A stretch of DNA of 64,000 nt. Origin: Opitutales bacterium (GTDB lineage Bacteria; Verrucomicrobiota; Verrucomicrobiia; Opitutales; UBA953). Location: assembly GCA_017440935.1 (NCBI GenBank), contig JAFSAO010000022.1, forward strand, positions 245,381 to 309,380, given 5' to 3'. Of this stretch, positions 17,959 through 26,742 are shown piece after piece. Position numbers and translations under genes: made by a program. A model generated the notes under the pieces. It saw only the letters and a program-made list of their open reading frames with translations. It made no database searches and was not told the DNA's origin. The first letter of the stretch is position 1. Each line of letters opens with the position of its first letter.

Positions 17959-18540
17959 ATGCACACACCGGTTTTAAAGAAACTTTACCAGGAACAGGTC
18001 GTTCCCGAGCTCAAAAAGAAGCTTGGCGTGACGAACCCGCATCAGGTTCCCGCGTTGACGAAGGTCGTCATTAACTCGGCCTACCGCGCGGACACAGATA
18101 AGAATCTCCAGGCGGAAATTTTGAAAGAAATTTCGAAAATCGCCGGACAGAAGCCTGTCGTCACCCATGCACGTAAGAGCGTTTCGAACTTTAAAGTCCG
18201 TCAGGGTATGCCCCTCGGCGTGATGGTTACACTTCGCGGAGCCGCGATGTATGAATTCCTCGCCCGCTTGATTTATGTCGCGCTTCCGATGATCCGCGAC
18301 TTCCGCGGGGTTTCGAATCGCTTTGACGGCAAGGGGAACTACTCCCTCGGTATCGCCGACCACACGATTTTCCCGGAAACGCAGGGTGACGGTTCGCAAC
18401 GTCAGAATATCGGTCTTGATATCACGATTGTTACGACGGCTCAAACGGATGACGAAGGTCGCGAACTTCTTCGCCTCCTCGGAATGCCGTTCCGCAAGTC
18501 TTCCGCTAAGGTCGCTGCCGACGCCGCGACTGCCAACTAA
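17959..18540 (+). CDS. rplE: 50S ribosomal protein L5
   Basis: L5 (193 residues) binds 5S rRNA and contacts P-site tRNA and S13. It carries KVVINSAYRADTDKN, GQKPVVTHARKSVSNFKVRQGMPLGVMVTLRG and RDFRGVSNRFDGKGNYSLGI, then the C-terminal DITIVTTAQTDDEGRELLRLLGMPF. The start is preceded by AGAGAGAAGC, a weak ribosome binding site. Confidence 0.97.
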   Translation: MHTPVLKKLYQEQVVPELKKKLGVTNPHQVPALTKVVINSAYRADTDKNLQAEILKEISKIAGQKPVVTHARKSVSNFKVRQGMPLGVMVTLRGAAMYEFLARLIYVALPMIRDFRGVSNRFDGKGNYSLGIADHTIFPETQGDGSQRQNIGLDITIVTTAQTDDEGRELLRLLGMPFRKSSAKVAADAATAN

Positions 18541-18564
18541 TTACTTTTTAGGAAAACAAAGGTT

Positions 18565-18870
18565 ATGGCAAAAAAGTCTGCTATCGAAAAGAATTTGAAG
18601 CGTCAGCGTCTCGTTGCTAAGTATGCGGCGAAGCGTGCAGCGCTGAAGGCGATCATCGCGAATCCGGAAACGAATGATGAAGATTTCTATAAGGCGCAGC
18701 GCGACCTCGATTCGCTTCCGCGCAATTCTTCAGCAATTCGTCTGCGCAATCGTTGCGCGATTTCCGGTCGTCCGCGTGCGTACATCGGAAAGTTCGGTCT
18801 TTCCCGTATCACGTTCCGCGAGCTCGCTTCTAACGGAAAGATTCCGGGTATTACGAAAGCATCCTGGTAA
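18565..18870 (+). CDS. rpsN: 30S ribosomal protein S14, zinc-independent long form
   Basis: S14 (101 residues) belongs to the long C-minus form without the paired CxxC zinc ligands of the short form; it has one cysteine ([12 protein letters not shown]). The helix [20 protein letters not shown] and the C-terminal [24 protein letters not shown] are canonical. A zinc-free S14 keeps ribosome assembly independent of zinc supply. Confidence 0.96.
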   Translation: MAKKSAIEKNLKRQRLVAKYAAKRAALKAIIANPETNDEDFYKAQRDLDSLPRNSSAIRLRNRCAISGRPRAYIGKFGLSRITFRELASNGKIPGITKASW

Positions 18871-18897
18871 TCCCTCCCAGTAAAGGAAATAATCGTT

Positions 18898-19293
18898 ATG
18901 GCAACACACGACACCTTGGGTGATTTTCTCACCATTATCCGCAACGGTAGCAACGCGACTCTTACGTCCGTTTCCGCTCAGTGGAGCTCTTCCCGCGAAG
19001 GTATTGCCCGTATTCTTAAAGAATGCGGCTACATTGCCGATTTCGCGAAAGTCGAAAAGAACGGTCTTCCCGTGATTGAGATTACACTCAAATACAACGG
19101 CAAGAAGGCTGCTATCACGGAAATCAATCGTATTTCCAAGCCCGGTCGCCGAATCTACACCGGATACGGCGAAATTCCGAAAGTTATCGGCGGTATGGGG
19201 ATTTCCATCCTCACGACCTCCAAAGGTATCCTTAGCGACGTTGAAGCTCGCCAGCAGAAAGTTGGCGGCGAAGTTCTCGCTCAGGTTTGGTAA
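18898..19293 (+). CDS. rpsH: 30S ribosomal protein S8
   Basis: S8 (131 residues) binds the central domain of 16S rRNA and represses the spc operon in E. coli. It begins with DTLGDFLTIIRNGSNA and ends with GEIPKVIGGMGISILTTSKGILSDVEARQQKVGGEVLAQVW, matching the conserved STSKG...GGE pattern. Confidence 0.97.
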   Translation: MATHDTLGDFLTIIRNGSNATLTSVSAQWSSSREGIARILKECGYIADFAKVEKNGLPVIEITLKYNGKKAAITEINRISKPGRRIYTGYGEIPKVIGGMGISILTTSKGILSDVEARQQKVGGEVLAQVW

Positions 19294-19327
19294 TAACTCT
19301 TTTCACCGTAAGGAATAATTAAAGACA

Positions 19328-19867
19328 ATGAGTCGAATTGGTAAAATCCCGGTACAGGTTCCTGCAGGCGTTAAAATCTCGGTTAACGGTTCCACCGTCG
19401 AAGTAGAAGGCGCTAAGGGCAAACTTTCCAAAACGTTTGACGCGACGGCTGTCAAAATTACGCTCGAAGGCGATGCGGTCCATGTCGTTCCCGCGAATGA
19501 TTCCCGTTTTGCAGGGGCGATGCACGGCACGGTTCGTGCGATTATCAACAATATGGTCAAGGGCGTGAAAGACGGCTACCAGAAGCAGCTTGAAATTCAG
19601 GGCGTCGGCTTCAAGGCAGTGCTTTCGGGCGATAAGCTCGATCTCGCTCTCGGTCAGTCCCACCCGATCATCTATCCGATTCCTGCCGGAATCAAAGTGG
19701 TGATCACGGACGGAACGAAAATTGAAGTTTCCGGTGCGGATAAGCACATGGTCGGTCAGGTCGCTGCAGACATCAAGTCCTTCAAGCCGGTAGAACCGTA
19801 TAAGGGCAAGGGTGTTCGTATCGTCGGCGAATATGTCCGTCGTAAGGAAGGCAAGAAGACTGCGTAA
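19328..19867 (+). CDS. rplF: 50S ribosomal protein L6
   Basis: L6 (179 residues) lies near the GTPase-associated centre. It shows SRIGKIPVQVPAGVKISVNG, HGTVRAIINNMVKGVKDGY, and the C-terminal KPVEPYKGKGVRIVGEYVRRKEGKK. Length and both alpha/beta repeats are typical. Confidence 0.97.
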   Translation: MSRIGKIPVQVPAGVKISVNGSTVEVEGAKGKLSKTFDATAVKITLEGDAVHVVPANDSRFAGAMHGTVRAIINNMVKGVKDGYQKQLEIQGVGFKAVLSGDKLDLALGQSHPIIYPIPAGIKVVITDGTKIEVSGADKHMVGQVAADIKSFKPVEPYKGKGVRIVGEYVRRKEGKKTA

Positions 19868-19886
19868 TCCCTAACATTTTCTTGAA

Positions 19887-20252
19887 ATGAATAAAATCGA
19901 AAAGAAGAATAAGCTTCTGCAGCGCCGTCGTTGGCGCATTCGCAAGGCAGTCGTCGGTTCTGCCGAACGTCCTCGCCTTGTTGTGAAATTCACGAATCTT
20001 CACATTCACGCACAAATTATTGACGATTCTGTCGGGCGGACGCTCCTCGGTGCCTCGACGACGCAGAAGGTCATGCGCGAAAAGAAGCTCCTTCCGAACG
20101 TCGCCGGCGCGACGGAATTCGGTAAGATTTTCGGCGAAGCTGCGAAAAACGCAGGTCTTTCCACAGTCGTTTTCGACCGTGCGGGTCGCCGTTATCACGG
20201 AACCGTTAAAGCGTTCGCGGAAGCCGTTCGCGAAGCAGGACTTCAATTCTAA
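19887..20252 (+). CDS. rplR: 50S ribosomal protein L18
   Basis: L18 (121 residues) binds 5S rRNA with L5. It has a basic lead ([16 protein letters not shown]), the [26 protein letters not shown] strand, and [26 protein letters not shown], the conserved end of the family. It is 11 bases from rpsE. Confidence 0.97.
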   Translation: MNKIEKKNKLLQRRRWRIRKAVVGSAERPRLVVKFTNLHIHAQIIDDSVGRTLLGASTTQKVMREKKLLPNVAGATEFGKIFGEAAKNAGLSTVVFDRAGRRYHGTVKAFAEAVREAGLQF

Positions 20253-20263
20253 GGATAAGCCCA

Positions 20264-20887
20264 ATGTCACAAGAAATTTCTGAAAATACTGAAACTCCGG
20301 TCGTTCCCGCGGCGGAAGTTTCCGCTGAAAATTCGGCTCCGGCACAGGAACGTCGCGGTCGCGGACCTCGCCGTGACGGACGTCGCGGAGATCGCCGTAA
20401 TTCCCGTAATACGGCTCCGGCGGATCCGAATGCACCCGAATACCTCGATAAGGTTGTTCACATCAACCGTTGCGCGAAGGTTGTAAAGGGCGGTCGTCGT
20501 TTCAGCTTTGCAGCGTTGGTCGTTTCCGGAGACGGAAAGGGCAATGTCGGTATCGGTTACGGCAAGGCAAAGGAAGTTCCGGATGCGATTCGTAAGGGAA
20601 CTGAACGTGCGCACAAGGCGCTTCGTCCGGTTTGCCTCCGCAACAACACGATTCCGCACGAAGTTCTCGGAACGCATGATGGCGGAGAGGTGCTTCTTCG
20701 TCCGGCAGCTCCCGGGACGGGGGTTATTGCGGGTGGCGGTGTTCGTGCCGTGCTCGAAGTCGCCGGGGTGAAAGACGTTCTTTCCAAGTCGCTCGGCTCC
20801 AACAATCCCGGAGCTCTTGTCAAGGCGACGCTTGACGGCTTGCTGAAGCTTCGTACGCTTGAACAGATTCGCGCGACGCGTTCGTAA
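20264..20887 (+). CDS. rpsE: 30S ribosomal protein S5 with N-terminal extension
   Basis: S5 (207 residues) lines the mRNA entry tunnel and affects accuracy. The double-stranded-RNA-binding and S5 domains are standard ([37 protein letters not shown], then [24 protein letters not shown]). Ahead of them is an unusual lead of about 60 residues: acidic and alanine-rich first, then strongly basic ([16 protein letters not shown]). rpmD (L30), normally next, is absent. Confidence 0.96.
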   Translation: MSQEISENTETPVVPAAEVSAENSAPAQERRGRGPRRDGRRGDRRNSRNTAPADPNAPEYLDKVVHINRCAKVVKGGRRFSFAALVVSGDGKGNVGIGYGKAKEVPDAIRKGTERAHKALRPVCLRNNTIPHEVLGTHDGGEVLLRPAAPGTGVIAGGGVRAVLEVAGVKDVLSKSLGSNNPGALVKATLDGLLKLRTLEQIRATRS

Positions 20888-20976
20888 TTCCGTTTGGCGG
20901 ATGAATTGGCGGAGATGTATGTTCCCGCAAATTCATCTGCCGAAAGTATCCAAATAATTTTAAAATTTTCATATCC
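20888..20976 (+). promoter_or_regulatory. Hairpin in the place of rpmD, before rplO
   Basis: TTTGGCGGATGAATT (20893-20907) pairs with AATTCATCTGCCGAAA (20929-20944) around a 21-base loop holding TGTTCCCGC, a near-match to the dispersed word. No T-run follows. There is no L30 reading frame here. The hairpin could be an mRNA processing or regulatory structure for rplO. Confidence 0.5.
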
Positions 20977-21429
20977 ATGAAACTTCACACTCTTCCGAAA
21001 ATCGAAGGCTCGACGCATCGTCACAAACGCCTCGGCTGTGGTCGCAGTAGCGGACACGGTAAAACGTCCGGTCGCGGACATAAAGGTATGAAGGCTCGTT
21101 CCGGCGGCGGTGTTCGTCCGGGATTTGAAGGTGGGCAGATGCCGCTTTACCGTAAACTTCCGCATCGCGGTTTTAACAATGTTAACCGTGTAGAGTTCGC
21201 CGTTGTCAATCTGAGCCAGATCGACAAATGCGAAGGAACGGAAATTGATCGCAACGCCTTCGTCAAAGCCGGACTCGTTCGCGAATCGGATCTCTTGATC
21301 AAGGTGCTCGGCAACGGTGAAATCTCCCGCGCCGTGACGGTTTCCGCACAAAAGTTTTCTGCTTCCGCTAAGGCTAAGATTGAAGCTGCCGGCGGAAAGG
21401 TTGTCGAATTGAAAGCGGATGCCGAATAA
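20977..21429 (+). CDS. rplO: 50S ribosomal protein L15
   Basis: L15 (150 residues) is a late-assembly 50S protein with a long basic N-terminal tail. It shows RHKRLGCGRSSGHGKTSGRGHKGMKARSGG, then GFEGGQMPLYRKLPHRGFNN, and a C-terminal domain with VKAGL and KVLGNGE. It is preceded by the hairpin region and followed by a 100-base gap before secY. Confidence 0.96.
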   Translation: MKLHTLPKIEGSTHRHKRLGCGRSSGHGKTSGRGHKGMKARSGGGVRPGFEGGQMPLYRKLPHRGFNNVNRVEFAVVNLSQIDKCEGTEIDRNAFVKAGLVRESDLLIKVLGNGEISRAVTVSAQKFSASAKAKIEAAGGKVVELKADAE

Positions 21430-21529
21430 TCGGTAGCGCTTTATTCTTCGATTCCATCCGAATGTCGAGTCTCCGTTCCCGCGCAGGGGAGGGGAATCGA
21501 CATTCGCGATAAAATAGAGAATTTTTCTA
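21430..21529 (+). promoter_or_regulatory. Perfect hairpin before secY
   Basis: CGAATGTCGA (21459-21468) pairs perfectly with TCGACATTCG (21497-21506). The 28-base loop contains CGTTCCCGCG, a full copy of the dispersed word. No T-run follows, so complete termination is unlikely. Partial attenuation or mRNA stability control at the rplO-secY junction would fit. Confidence 0.5.
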
Positions 21530-23044
21530 ATGTTTTCCGCTTTCATTAATTGCTGGAAGATTCCGGAACTCCGGAATCGCATTATCGTCACTCTCGGGCT
21601 CCTGTTTATTTCCCGCATTGGGGGAAATCTTCCGCTTCCGGGGTTGGATCCTACAGTGTTGACGGATTTTATTAAGAGTTTGCCGCAAACCGGAGAAGGC
21701 TTTGTCGGACTCTATAATATGTTCACCGGCGGGGCGATGCTCAAGGGCGCTATTTTTGCTCTCGGGATTATGCCCTACATCAGTGCATCGATTATCATGC
21801 AGCTGATGGGCGCGGTGGTGCCGAGCTTGGCTCGTCTTCGCAATGAAGAGAACGGACAACAGAAAATCGCTCAGTACACCCGTTACATGACAATCGCTAT
21901 TGCGCTTTTGCAGGCGTTTATCATTGTCGGTATGTTCTGCAATCCGGTAACGGTTAGTCAGGCTGTAGGTGTTCAAGGTTTTACCGGCGAGATGGTTATT
22001 ATCAACAAAACCCTCTTTACGGTTATGGGAACGCTGATTCTTACTGCCGGAGCCGTGATTATGCTTTGGTTGGGCGAACAAATTACACAGCGCGGAATCG
22101 GGAACGGGGCATCGATTCTTATCGTTCTCGGTATCGTTGCGGATATCCCGCAGGCACTTTCTTCTTTCGTCGCCCTTTTGGCGGGTCCGGTCGCGGGCTC
22201 GGGAACGACGGATAACGGCTTGGAGCATTTGCTCGGAATGATTCTTCTGTTTGTTGCGGGAACGGCGGCGCTTGTTGCCATTACGCAAGCGGTTCGGAAG
22301 ATTCCCGTGCAGTATGCTAAACGCGTTGTCGGGCGCAAAGTTTTTAACGGACAGAGCGTTTACCTTCCCTTGAAGGTGAATTATGCCGGGGTTATGCCGG
22401 TCATCTTTGCCGGTGCGATTATTTCTTTTCTCGCAATGCCTCTCGGTTGGCTTGCGACAAAGCCGGCTCTTTCTTTCCTGCTCGGCGTCCCCGAACAGTT
22501 TCAGCCCGGTCGCGTTACGTATTATATCGTGATGGGTGCGCTGGTGTTTGTTTTCAGTTATTTCTGGGTTTCGGTGATGTTTAAACCGATTCAGGTCGCG
22601 GATGATTTGAAAAAGAATAACGGCTATATTCCGGGGGTTCGTCCCGGCGAACATACTGCGCACTATCTTGAGTTCGTTATGAATCGCCTGACTTTCGCCG
22701 GCGGCGTGTTTCTGGTTGTGATTGCCCTTTTGCCGGATCTTTTCATCTATAATTTTGATTTTTATCCGCGCCTTGCACGTGTTATCGGCGGAACCAGCGG
22801 TTTGATTACGGTCGGCGTTATTCTCGATACGATGCGCCAAGTAGAAACGTTGCTCTTGCAGCGCCACTACGACGGCTTCCTCAAAAAATCCCGTATCGGA
22901 GGGGTTGCAATTCCGCAGTCGGCACAATCCCGCCGCATTGCAGACATCGGTCAGCCTTCCGGTCTCGGGCGTTTGACTTACGTTTTGCTCACCATTTTTG
23001 TTCTCGGATTCATCGCTTTCGGAATTACGACGTTTGCGAACTAA
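21530..23044 (+). CDS. secY: Protein translocase subunit SecY
   Basis: SecY forms the channel for Sec-dependent export and membrane insertion. The protein has 504 residues and about ten transmembrane helices. Family segments include RIGGNLPLPGLDP, MPYISASIIMQL, YTRYMTIAIALLQAF, the cytoplasmic loop IPVQYAKRVVGRKVFNGQSVYLPLKVNYAGVMPVIFA and GVRPGEHTAHYLEFVMNRLTFAGG. It is longer than E. coli SecY (443), mainly through enlarged periplasmic loops near helices 3-4 and 7-8. It sits in its usual place after rplO. Four copies of the dispersed word lie within the gene between about 22025 and 22265. Confidence 0.97.
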   Translation: MFSAFINCWKIPELRNRIIVTLGLLFISRIGGNLPLPGLDPTVLTDFIKSLPQTGEGFVGLYNMFTGGAMLKGAIFALGIMPYISASIIMQLMGAVVPSLARLRNEENGQQKIAQYTRYMTIAIALLQAFIIVGMFCNPVTVSQAVGVQGFTGEMVIINKTLFTVMGTLILTAGAVIMLWLGEQITQRGIGNGASILIVLGIVADIPQALSSFVALLAGPVAGSGTTDNGLEHLLGMILLFVAGTAALVAITQAVRKIPVQYAKRVVGRKVFNGQSVYLPLKVNYAGVMPVIFAGAIISFLAMPLGWLATKPALSFLLGVPEQFQPGRVTYYIVMGALVFVFSYFWVSVMFKPIQVADDLKKNNGYIPGVRPGEHTAHYLEFVMNRLTFAGGVFLVVIALLPDLFIYNFDFYPRLARVIGGTSGLITVGVILDTMRQVETLLLQRHYDGFLKKSRIGGVAIPQSAQSRRIADIGQPSGLGRLTYVLLTIFVLGFIAFGITTFAN

Positions 23045-23090
23045 GTTCTAACGAGTCCGATCTGTTCTTTCATATTTAATCAGCACGACC

Positions 23091-23861
23091 ATGAAGCCGC
23101 TTTCTTCCGAAGAGCTTGTGAAAATGCGTGAGGCATGCCGCATCGCCGCGGAGGTGCTCGACCGCACATGCAAGTTCGTCGAAGAGGGGGTGACGACTTA
23201 CGATATCGACCAGTTCGCGAAGCGGACGATGGCTGAGTTGGGTTGCACAAGTCCGTGCATCAATTACAAACCCGCTTCGAACATTCCCGCGTTCCCGCGT
23301 TACATCTGTGTTTCCGTTAACGAAGAAGTTATCCACGGAATCGGGACTCTCAATCGTGTGATTCGTGACGGAGATATCGTTTCGCTCGATGTCGTTACAG
23401 CCTATAACGGTTTCGTCGGTGACAATACGCGTACGGTTCTGGTCGGAAACGTTCCCGCAGACGTAAGGAAACTTTGCGAAGTTACGGAGGGCGCGCTTTA
23501 TGCCGGAATTTCCGCCGCTCGTGCCGGAAATCGTGTGAGTGATATTTCGCGCGCCGTCGAGCGTTTTGTAAAGCCTCACGGCTACGGAATCGTTCGCGAG
23601 TTTTGCGGTCACGGGGTGGGGCGCTCCATGCATGACGAACCTCAGGTTCCGAATTACTATTCCCGAGGAGAAGGAAAAATGAAACTCCGTCCGGGAATGA
23701 CGCTCGCTATCGAACCGATGATTTGTCTCGGATCCCGCTTTGTGAAGACCGAGGCGGACGGATGGACAATCACGACGCGAGACGGAAAACCGGCTGCCCA
23801 CTACGAGCACACAATCCTCGTTACGGAGGGAGATCCCGAAGTGCTGACTGTTCTTTCCTAA
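23091..23861 (+). CDS. map: Methionine aminopeptidase, type I
   Basis: MetAP removes the initiator methionine. The 256-residue enzyme has the five metal ligands at D100, D111, H174, E208 and E239, within SLDVVTAYNGFVGDNTRTV, CGHGVGRSMHDEP, AIEPMI and YEHTILV. It lacks the N-terminal zinc-finger extension seen in some actinobacterial and eukaryotic forms. infA and rpmJ, which usually follow map in the spc cluster, are missing. The next gene is rpsM after a 105-base promoter-like gap. Confidence 0.97.
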   Translation: MKPLSSEELVKMREACRIAAEVLDRTCKFVEEGVTTYDIDQFAKRTMAELGCTSPCINYKPASNIPAFPRYICVSVNEEVIHGIGTLNRVIRDGDIVSLDVVTAYNGFVGDNTRTVLVGNVPADVRKLCEVTEGALYAGISAARAGNRVSDISRAVERFVKPHGYGIVREFCGHGVGRSMHDEPQVPNYYSRGEGKMKLRPGMTLAIEPMICLGSRFVKTEADGWTITTRDGKPAAHYEHTILVTEGDPEVLTVLS

Positions 23862-23966
23862 AATTTTTTTTGCCACACATATAAAAAAGACTTTCCATTC
23901 ACGAGAAGCTTTGACATACTGCCGAGCTTTTCCCTTTCAAAACAAACATAACAAGATTAAAAGAAA
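23862..23966 (+). promoter_or_regulatory. Candidate internal promoter before rpsM
   Basis: A perfect TTGACA box lies at 23911-23916. No strong TATAAT box is found at the right spacing; the best is a weak CTTTCA-type hexamer near 23934. The region is AT-rich and ends 50 bases after the box at the rpsM start. It may start a separate rpsM-rpsK transcript. Confidence 0.4.
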
Positions 23967-24338
23967 ATGCCACGCATCCTTGGTGTAGACATTCCCAATA
24001 ACAAACGCGTCGAATATGCGCTGCGTTACATTTACGGGATCGGTCCGACTCGCGCGACCGAAATCGTTAATGCGCTCGGCCTTGATCCTGCGCTCCGCTC
24101 CGATAAGTTGACGGAAGAGCAGCTTAACAAGATCGTCAATTACATTGTCGAACGCGGTTACAAGTGCGAAGGGGATCTCCGTCGCGAAATCGGCTCGAAC
24201 CTCAAGCGCCTCCAATCGATTAAGTCCTATCGCGGACTTCGCCACTTCCGTGGACTTCCGGTTCGCGGTCAGCGCACGAAGACGAATGCCCGTACCCGCA
24301 AGGGTGCGCGCAAGACGGTCGGCGTTGTTTCCAAATAA
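23967..24338 (+). CDS. rpsM: 30S ribosomal protein S13
   Basis: S13 (123 residues) bridges the subunits at the 30S head. It starts [21 protein letters not shown], has [12 protein letters not shown] (helix-two-turn-helix) and ends with the conserved [18 protein letters not shown] tail that reaches the P site. Confidence 0.97.
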   Translation: MPRILGVDIPNNKRVEYALRYIYGIGPTRATEIVNALGLDPALRSDKLTEEQLNKIVNYIVERGYKCEGDLRREIGSNLKRLQSIKSYRGLRHFRGLPVRGQRTKTNARTRKGARKTVGVVSK

Positions 24339-24365
24339 GTTTAATCTCCGAAATTCTCTTTTATA

Positions 24366-24854
24366 ATGAGTCAAGAAGAAATCAAGGAACAAACCGCGAC
24401 CGCAGAAGTCGCTCCCGCCGCTCCCGAAAAGAAGGAGATTACGGCAAAGGATCTCCTCGCTGAAGGTCTTGAAGAAATCAAGATTCGTCGTGCAAAAGGT
24501 TCCAAGAACATCACGACGGGTGTTTGCAATGTCCTCGCGACGTTCAACAACACGAAAATCACTTTCACGGATCCGAACGGAAACGTTATCTCCTGGTCTT
24601 CTTCCGGGAAGTGCAACTTCCGCGGTTCCCGCAAGTCCACGGCATTCGCCGCTCAGGTCGTTTGCCAAGATGCAGCTCGCGTTGCGATGTCGCACGGTCT
24701 TAAAGACGTCGTCGTCAAGGTTCGCGGTCCGGGAATGGGTCGTGACTCCGCTATTCGTGCTCTGCAGCAGCTCGGTCTGAACGTCCTCTCCATTATGGAC
24801 GTTACGCCGGTTCCCCACAACGGATGCCGTCCGCCGAAACGCCGCCGCGTCTAA
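24366..24854 (+). CDS. rpsK: 30S ribosomal protein S11 with acidic N-terminal extension
   Basis: S11 (162 residues, usually about 129) forms the 30S platform. The core begins near residue 44 ([25 protein letters not shown]) and ends [10 protein letters not shown]. The first 40 residues are an added Glu/Ala-rich lead ([21 protein letters not shown]). This mirrors the extended lead of S5 and the extended tail of L17 in the same cluster. Confidence 0.96.
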   Translation: MSQEEIKEQTATAEVAPAAPEKKEITAKDLLAEGLEEIKIRRAKGSKNITTGVCNVLATFNNTKITFTDPNGNVISWSSSGKCNFRGSRKSTAFAAQVVCQDAARVAMSHGLKDVVVKVRGPGMGRDSAIRALQQLGLNVLSIMDVTPVPHNGCRPPKRRRV

Positions 24855-24980
24855 TTTTTATTTCCTGCGGGAACGCTTATTCCTGCAGGAAATAATTTTT
24901 TTTTACGAAAATTTTTTCTCCTTCCGGCAATGGCAAACCGGAGGGCATTCATTGCCGCCAAACTATAGAAAAATAAGAAA
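24855..24980 (+). terminator. Terminator/attenuator and structured leader before rpsD
   Basis: A stem ATTTCCTGC (about 24858-24866) pairs with GCAGGAAAT (about 24883-24891) and is followed by a ten-base T-run (24894-24903): an intrinsic terminator after rpsK that contains one dispersed-word copy. A second perfect stem, CGGCAATG (24925-24932) / CATTGCCG (24950-24957), follows directly before rpsD. S4 represses the alpha operon in E. coli through mRNA structure, so this could be a terminator plus an S4-responsive leader for rpsD-rpoA-rplQ. Confidence 0.6.
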
Positions 24981-25589
24981 ATGTCACGCTACACAGGCCC
25001 GACAAGCAAGATTAACCGCCGTTTTGGCCAGAATATTCTCCCGACCTGCAAGGCTGAGGAACGCAAGCCGTATCCTCCGGGAGTTCATGGTCCGACGCTC
25101 CGCCGCAAGGCTACCGAATACGGAACCGGTCTCAACGAGAAGCAGAAATTACGCTTCATGTACGGACTCAGCGAAAAGCAGTTCCGCCTTACGTTCGCTC
25201 GCGCAAAACGCATGGGGGGCGTTGTCGGTGAAAACTTCCTCACGCTCCTCGAAACGCGCCTCGACAGCGTCGTTTACCTTCTCGGTTTTGCCAATACGCG
25301 TCGCGCTGCCCGCCAGCTCGTCGGTCACGGACACATTTGCGTGAACGGACACAAGGTGGACATTCCGTCCTATTCCTGCAAAGTCGGCGACAAGGTTGAA
25401 ATTCGCAACCGCACCTCTTCCAAGCAACTCGCAACCCGCGGCGTCGAAGAAAACCAGTTCCGCGCAGTTCCTGCGTGGCTGACGCTTCCTGCGGGAACGC
25501 TCGAAGGCACTATTGATCGCAAGCCGACGCGCGAAGAAATGCCGCAGGACATCAATGTCCAGCTCATCGTTGAATTCTACAGCCGTTAA
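24981..25589 (+). CDS. rpsD: 30S ribosomal protein S4
   Basis: S4 (202 residues) is a primary 16S-binding protein. It has RYTGPTSKINRRFG, KQKLRFMYGLSEKQFR, the S4 RNA-binding domain LETRLDSVVYLLGFANTRRAARQLVGHGHICVNG and the ending NVQLIVEFYSR. The N-terminus has a single cysteine (PTCKAEE) and not the zinc knuckle, so it is a zinc-free form. It begins a separate unit after a terminator. Confidence 0.97.
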   Translation: MSRYTGPTSKINRRFGQNILPTCKAEERKPYPPGVHGPTLRRKATEYGTGLNEKQKLRFMYGLSEKQFRLTFARAKRMGGVVGENFLTLLETRLDSVVYLLGFANTRRAARQLVGHGHICVNGHKVDIPSYSCKVGDKVEIRNRTSSKQLATRGVEENQFRAVPAWLTLPAGTLEGTIDRKPTREEMPQDINVQLIVEFYSR

Positions 25590-25621
25590 TCCTTCAATCA
25601 ATAAGTAGGAGTTTATACAAA

Positions 25622-26698
25622 ATGCCTAAACGCCTTGGTAAATTTGAGTTGCCGAAGAGTCTCAAGCGTGACGATTCGGTATCGAACGACACATATGCGA
25701 AGTTTATCGCGGAGCCGTTCGAAATCGGCTACGGGCACACGATGGGGAATGCCCTTCGTCGTGTTCTCCTCAGCTCGATTGAAGGCGCGGCGATTTGCTC
25801 CGTCAAAATTGAAGGCGTAAGCCACGAATTTCAGTCTATCGACGGTGTCGTCGAAGACGTGACGGAAATCGTTCTTAACCTGAAAAAAGTCATTCTTCGC
25901 GCTCACCGCCGCGACACCTTCACGGTGCGCATTGATGTCGATCGTGAAGGGCCCGTTACGGCGAAGGATATCGAGCTCGTTACCGACCTCGACCTCGTTA
26001 ATCCGGATCAACTGATTTGCACGCTCAACGTCAAGCGCCGCCTCCAGATGGAGCTTACGGTGCGCGTAGGACGTTCCTGGTGTCCGGCAGAAGCGAATAA
26101 AACCGACGATCAGCCGATCGGCGTAATCGCAATCGATTCGCTCTTCAGCCCGGTTCGCCTCGTCCGCTACGGCGTCGAAAATACGCGTGTCGGTCAGATG
26201 ACGAATTATGACAAGCTGGTTCTTGAGATTTGGACGGACGGGCGTATTACGCCGGCGGACGCTCTCAAGGAAGCCGCCTCGATTCTTCGCCACCACCTCG
26301 ACGTGTTCGATTCCGCTTCCGGCGAAGTCGTTCAGTTTGAAACGGAGGGCAAGGAAGTCAGCGAAGAACAGAATCGTCTCCGCAAGCTCCTCAATATGAG
26401 CGTTAACGAAATCGAACTTTCCGTTCGCGCTGCGAACTGCCTCAACAATGCGAACATCACGACGGTTGGCGAACTCGCCCTCAAGTCTGAGTCCGAAATG
26501 TTGAAGTATCGCAACTTCGGCAAAAAGTCGCTCAACGAAATCAAGGCAAAGCTCGAACAGCTTGGGCTTTCTCTCGGGATGAAAATCGACGAACGCCTCA
26601 TCGACCGCGATATTATCGCGCAACACAAGGCAAACCGTCCGCCGGTGGACGAAGCCTTGCTCGCCGAAGAGGATGACGACGACGAAGTCGCCGAATAA
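25622..26698 (+). CDS. rpoA: RNA polymerase alpha subunit
   Basis: RpoA (358 residues) dimerises to nucleate RNA polymerase. The N-terminal assembly domain has FIAEPFEIGYGHTMGNALRRVLLSSIEGAAICSVKIEG. The C-terminal domain that contacts UP elements and activators is present, with the conserved SVRAANCLNNANI (the Arg that binds DNA) and NFGKKSLNEIKAKLEQLGLSLGM. An acidic tail (EEDDDDEVAE) ends it. It is slightly longer than E. coli alpha (329). Confidence 0.97.
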   Translation: MPKRLGKFELPKSLKRDDSVSNDTYAKFIAEPFEIGYGHTMGNALRRVLLSSIEGAAICSVKIEGVSHEFQSIDGVVEDVTEIVLNLKKVILRAHRRDTFTVRIDVDREGPVTAKDIELVTDLDLVNPDQLICTLNVKRRLQMELTVRVGRSWCPAEANKTDDQPIGVIAIDSLFSPVRLVRYGVENTRVGQMTNYDKLVLEIWTDGRITPADALKEAASILRHHLDVFDSASGEVVQFETEGKEVSEEQNRLRKLLNMSVNEIELSVRAANCLNNANITTVGELALKSESEMLKYRNFGKKSLNEIKAKLEQLGLSLGMKIDERLIDRDIIAQHKANRPPVDEALLAEEDDDDEVAE

Positions 26699-26742
26699 TT
26701 CGCAGACAATAAAGATTAATCCAATAGAAAAATTTAGAAACT

